In this document: positions 62,051 through 64,000 of the stretch, one piece after another
How positions within the stretch are numbered: the stretch's first letter is position 1
Layout: each line of letters begins with the position of its first letter
Assembly (NCBI RefSeq): GCF_910593845.1
Contig: NZ_CAJVAS010000025.1
Location: 29,009-93,008 of the forward strand
Direction of reading: 5' to 3'
From: Paenibacillus solanacearum
GTDB taxonomy: Bacteria; Bacillota; Bacilli; Paenibacillales; NBRC-103111
DNA length: 64,000 bases
Position numbers and translations under genes: made by a program
Notes under the pieces: generated by a model
Told to the model about the DNA's origin: nothing
Seen by the model: the letters and a program-made list of their open reading frames with translations, nothing else
The model's database searches: none

Positions 62051-63565
62051 TCAAGCGTGGATTGCGATGGCCGAAGGCGAACTGCCGACTGGAATCGTAG
62101 CCGTCACTTTATTCTCGCTCGTATCAATGACGCTGACCGAATCGCCGCTGAAATTCGTGACATAGATGCGGCTTCCATCCGGTGAACCGGCCATCTCGCC
62201 GGGAGCGACGCCAACGCCGATTTTATGGCGTGTCGTTTGCGTCGCGATGTCGATAACGCCAACGGCATTTTCGCTTGCAATGGCTGCGTAGCAGAGCGTG
62301 CCGTCCGGTGACAGCAGCAGTGCTTCCGCCCCTGCCCCGATTGGCATTGTGCCGGTTATTGTATGACCGGCCGTTTCGATGATGGTGATGCCGTCGCGCC
62401 CTCCGTCGCCGGCAACATACAGGCGAGTCCCATCCGGGGACAGCGCGATTTTTTTGGCGTTGCCGACATCCGTCACGGCAGCAACGGCCTGCTTCGCCGC
62501 CGCATCGATGACGGTAATGATGCCCGCGGTCGCGCTTGCAACATATATGCGGCGGCTGTCCGGCGAAACAATAATTCCGTGTGGCGTACTGCCTACGGGG
62601 ATCGGGGGATCGATGACGACATCCGCAGCGGTGTCGATCACTGAAACCGTATCGTCGGATGCATTAGACACGTATACCCGAGAACCGTCCGGGGCAGCGG
62701 CCAAATAAGCGGGCTCCCAGCCGACCTGAATGGTACGGACGATGTGATGGCGTGTCGTATCGATGACGGATACGGTATTGTCCAGCAAGTTGGCGACATA
62801 CACTTTGTGCAGCCTAGGGATGAGGGCAAGGCCGCTGGGAGCGCATCCTACCGGTATTTTTCTGACCATCGCGCTTGTTGCCGTGCTGAACACCGAAACG
62901 AGATTATCATAGGAGCTCGTCACATACGCGAACGGCGTGTTTTGTATTGAAGGAAGCGAAGCTCCTCCACTCGCGAACCGTCCTCGCGGCGTTGCCGGTT
63001 GTTCTGCAGTCTGCGGTGTGGCTTTCACCCGGATACCGGAGCTGTTCAGTTGCCCGTCCGTCGACGATGACCCGAAAGGGAAGTGGATGGAGGTGGGCAG
63101 CAATTGCACTTCATCCACCCACAGATCCGGACTTCCGGGTTGGGGTAGTTTGTTCACGATCACCAGCGCCCAAGCCGTCGCTGCCGGGGCGGGCTCTGTC
63201 GATCCTCTGAAGTCATACCAGCCTCGCGGGAGAGCCGGTGGGATGTCCGCACCGGGAACGTATACAATCAGCCCCGGCTGGAGATATATGTGGTCGGCCG
63301 TGTAAAACAGCACCGAAATGACAACAGGCGCGCTCGTCGCCGTTCCATCCTTGGCCAGCGACAGCCGCTGCTCGAACGTTTCCCCGGGAGCGGCAGGAAC
63401 CGTCTGCTGAACGTAGGCGTTCCCGTCACCCCCGTCCAATTGGGCTGCGTAGGTGCCTGCATGGCTGTACCGACTTGAAACGGACGCGTTCACGCCATTC
63501 CACGGCGCCCATAAGGCGGTTTCAAACCCGCCGTTTGTGATGCGATTGCCCAATGCCAACGTCAT
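62051..63565 (-). CDS. NTTRR-F1 domain/YVTN beta-propeller protein
   Basis: 504 residues from ATG 63565 behind GAGGAGGGGGG. The N-terminal part (about 1-155, starting LALGNRITNGGFETALW) matches the NTTRR-F1 domain found at the start of Bacillus/Paenibacillus spore-surface-type proteins. A low-complexity linker (about 155-200) leads to seven YVTN-type blades (YVTSS, YVANL, YVSNA, YVASA, YVAGD, YAAIA, YVTNF), a full propeller. There is no classical signal peptide, as is usual for proteins placed on spores by the mother cell. Binding or display on the exosporium is an inference. Confidence 0.8.
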   Translation of the reverse strand: MTLALGNRITNGGFETALWAPWNGVNASVSSRYSHAGTYAAQLDGGDGNAYVQQTVPAAPGETFEQRLSLAKDGTATSAPVVISVLFYTADHIYLQPGLIVYVPGADIPPALPRGWYDFRGSTEPAPAATAWALVIVNKLPQPGSPDLWVDEVQLLPTSIHFPFGSSSTDGQLNSSGIRVKATPQTAEQPATPRGRFASGGASLPSIQNTPFAYVTSSYDNLVSVFSTATSAMVRKIPVGCAPSGLALIPRLHKVYVANLLDNTVSVIDTTRHHIVRTIQVGWEPAYLAAAPDGSRVYVSNASDDTVSVIDTAADVVIDPPIPVGSTPHGIIVSPDSRRIYVASATAGIITVIDAAAKQAVAAVTDVGNAKKIALSPDGTRLYVAGDGGRDGITIIETAGHTITGTMPIGAGAEALLLSPDGTLCYAAIASENAVGVIDIATQTTRHKIGVGVAPGEMAGSPDGSRIYVTNFSGDSVSVIDTSENKVTATIPVGSSPSAIAIHA

Positions 63566-63936
63566 TCACCCCCCTCCTCATGGTTATGCAGCGAGGCCGT
63601 CGTCTGCCTGTGGGAGGTTCCCTTGTGCATTGGCACATTTTTATGTGTGGTTGATATTAAGTGTAGTGAATCTGGAGGGGATATTCGGGTAATAGTCCAC
63701 AAAAAGGATATTACGCGAACGTCGCGAATACCTATTCGTGAGTGGGGTGTTTGTGAAGTTCGTGAAAAAGACGTTAGACGAAACCAACGCAGAGCTTTTA
63801 TATAATAATCGAGTCTGCTTCGCAATGAGCTTATCCGATAATTGGCAAGAAATGAATGGTAATCTGTCGAATTATAGGATGAGCTTGTTTTATTGACAGA
63901 CCTATAAATTAATAAGACCCTTTTTAATAATGATTT
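63566..63936. other. AT-rich region upstream of the YVTN gene
   Basis: 370 bp that turn clearly AT-rich toward the right. Frames of 60-87 codons exist but lack ribosome binding sites and recognisable products. TTCGTGA occurs twice near 63733 and 63761. No gene is called. Confidence 0.4.
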
Positions 63937-64000
63937 AAAGACCGTATTAAAGACCGTATTAAAGACCGTATTAAAGACCGTATTAAAGACCGTATTAAAG
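63937..64000. repeat. 12-bp tandem repeat running off the window
   Basis: AAAGACCGTATT is repeated five times without a mismatch (63937-63996) and a sixth copy begins at 63997. The plus-strand frame open since the stop at 63905 reads the tetrapeptide LKTV repeatedly. The array continues beyond the window. Confidence 0.9.

Noticed and set aside
63937..64000. Tandem array as a CRISPR
   Set aside because: Copies are directly adjacent with no spacers, and no cas genes are in the window.

Overview
The window looks like chromosomal DNA of a GC-rich, spore-forming member of the Bacillota, most likely Paenibacillus or a close relative such as Cohnella. The evidence is AGGAGG-type ribosome binding sites, CUT1 sugar transporters of the LplB/YtcP type with lipoprotein binding proteins, two tiny YjcZ-type spore-associated peptides, a RacA-like protein, an NTTRR-F1/YVTN surface protein and CcpA-like cre sites. 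I saw no rRNA, tRNA, CRISPR array, complete insertion sequence or prophage.

Layout. 1-1494: end of a PsbP-like protein and a YqeK-like HD hydrolase. 1662-13499: a sugar-uptake locus with a ROK regulator, two Gfo/Idh/MocA dehydrogenases, two ABC permeases, two binding proteins, a secreted double EEP (endonuclease/exonuclease/phosphatase) protein and a cytoplasmic EEP protein. 13776-17058: an MFS drug-type exporter, then an AT-richer insert (GNAT acetyltransferase, tandem P-loop ATPase). 17436-27532: a large secreted NAGPA-type phosphodiester glycosidase, a LysR regulator divergent from transketolase, a cyclic-di-GMP-I riboswitch in front of a 67-codon gene, a HAD phosphatase, a CWC protein and a BtrH-like protein. 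27724-34893: molybdenum cofactor and formate dehydrogenase block (moaA, fdhD, moeA, a YjgC/YrhE-type formate dehydrogenase and its DUF1641 partner). 35066-37702: YjcZ peptide, RacA-like protein, a secreted EEP protein under a perfect cre, and a DUF1992 protein.

37871-51152 is a polysaccharide-utilisation region: AraC, GH105, a heparinase-like protein, a binding protein, GH95, LacI, AraC and an ADP-ribosylglycohydrolase. 51650-54390 holds small proteins, a YetF-type protein and a DUF1906 protein. 54817-61804 is a second lyase regulon: binding protein, DeoR, alginate-lyase-family protein, SDR and a membrane-anchored heparinase II/III. The window ends with an NTTRR-F1/seven-bladed YVTN protein and a 12-bp tandem repeat that runs off the end.

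How the genes fit together. Secreted or anchored enzymes cut polymers or phosphodiesters, lipoprotein binding proteins capture the products, and only one permease pair (5192-7049) is present for four binding proteins. Three of these binding proteins are close paralogues without permeases and may share a transporter. cre-like sites tie several genes to carbon catabolite control. The most distinctive observations are a double-EEP protein whose first copy has lost nearly all catalytic residues, a 31-bp promoter/operator shared by the two halves of the DeoR lyase regulon, the c-di-GMP riboswitch on an unknown small gene, and overlapping divergent promoters with a terminator-bearing leader at fdhD/moeA.
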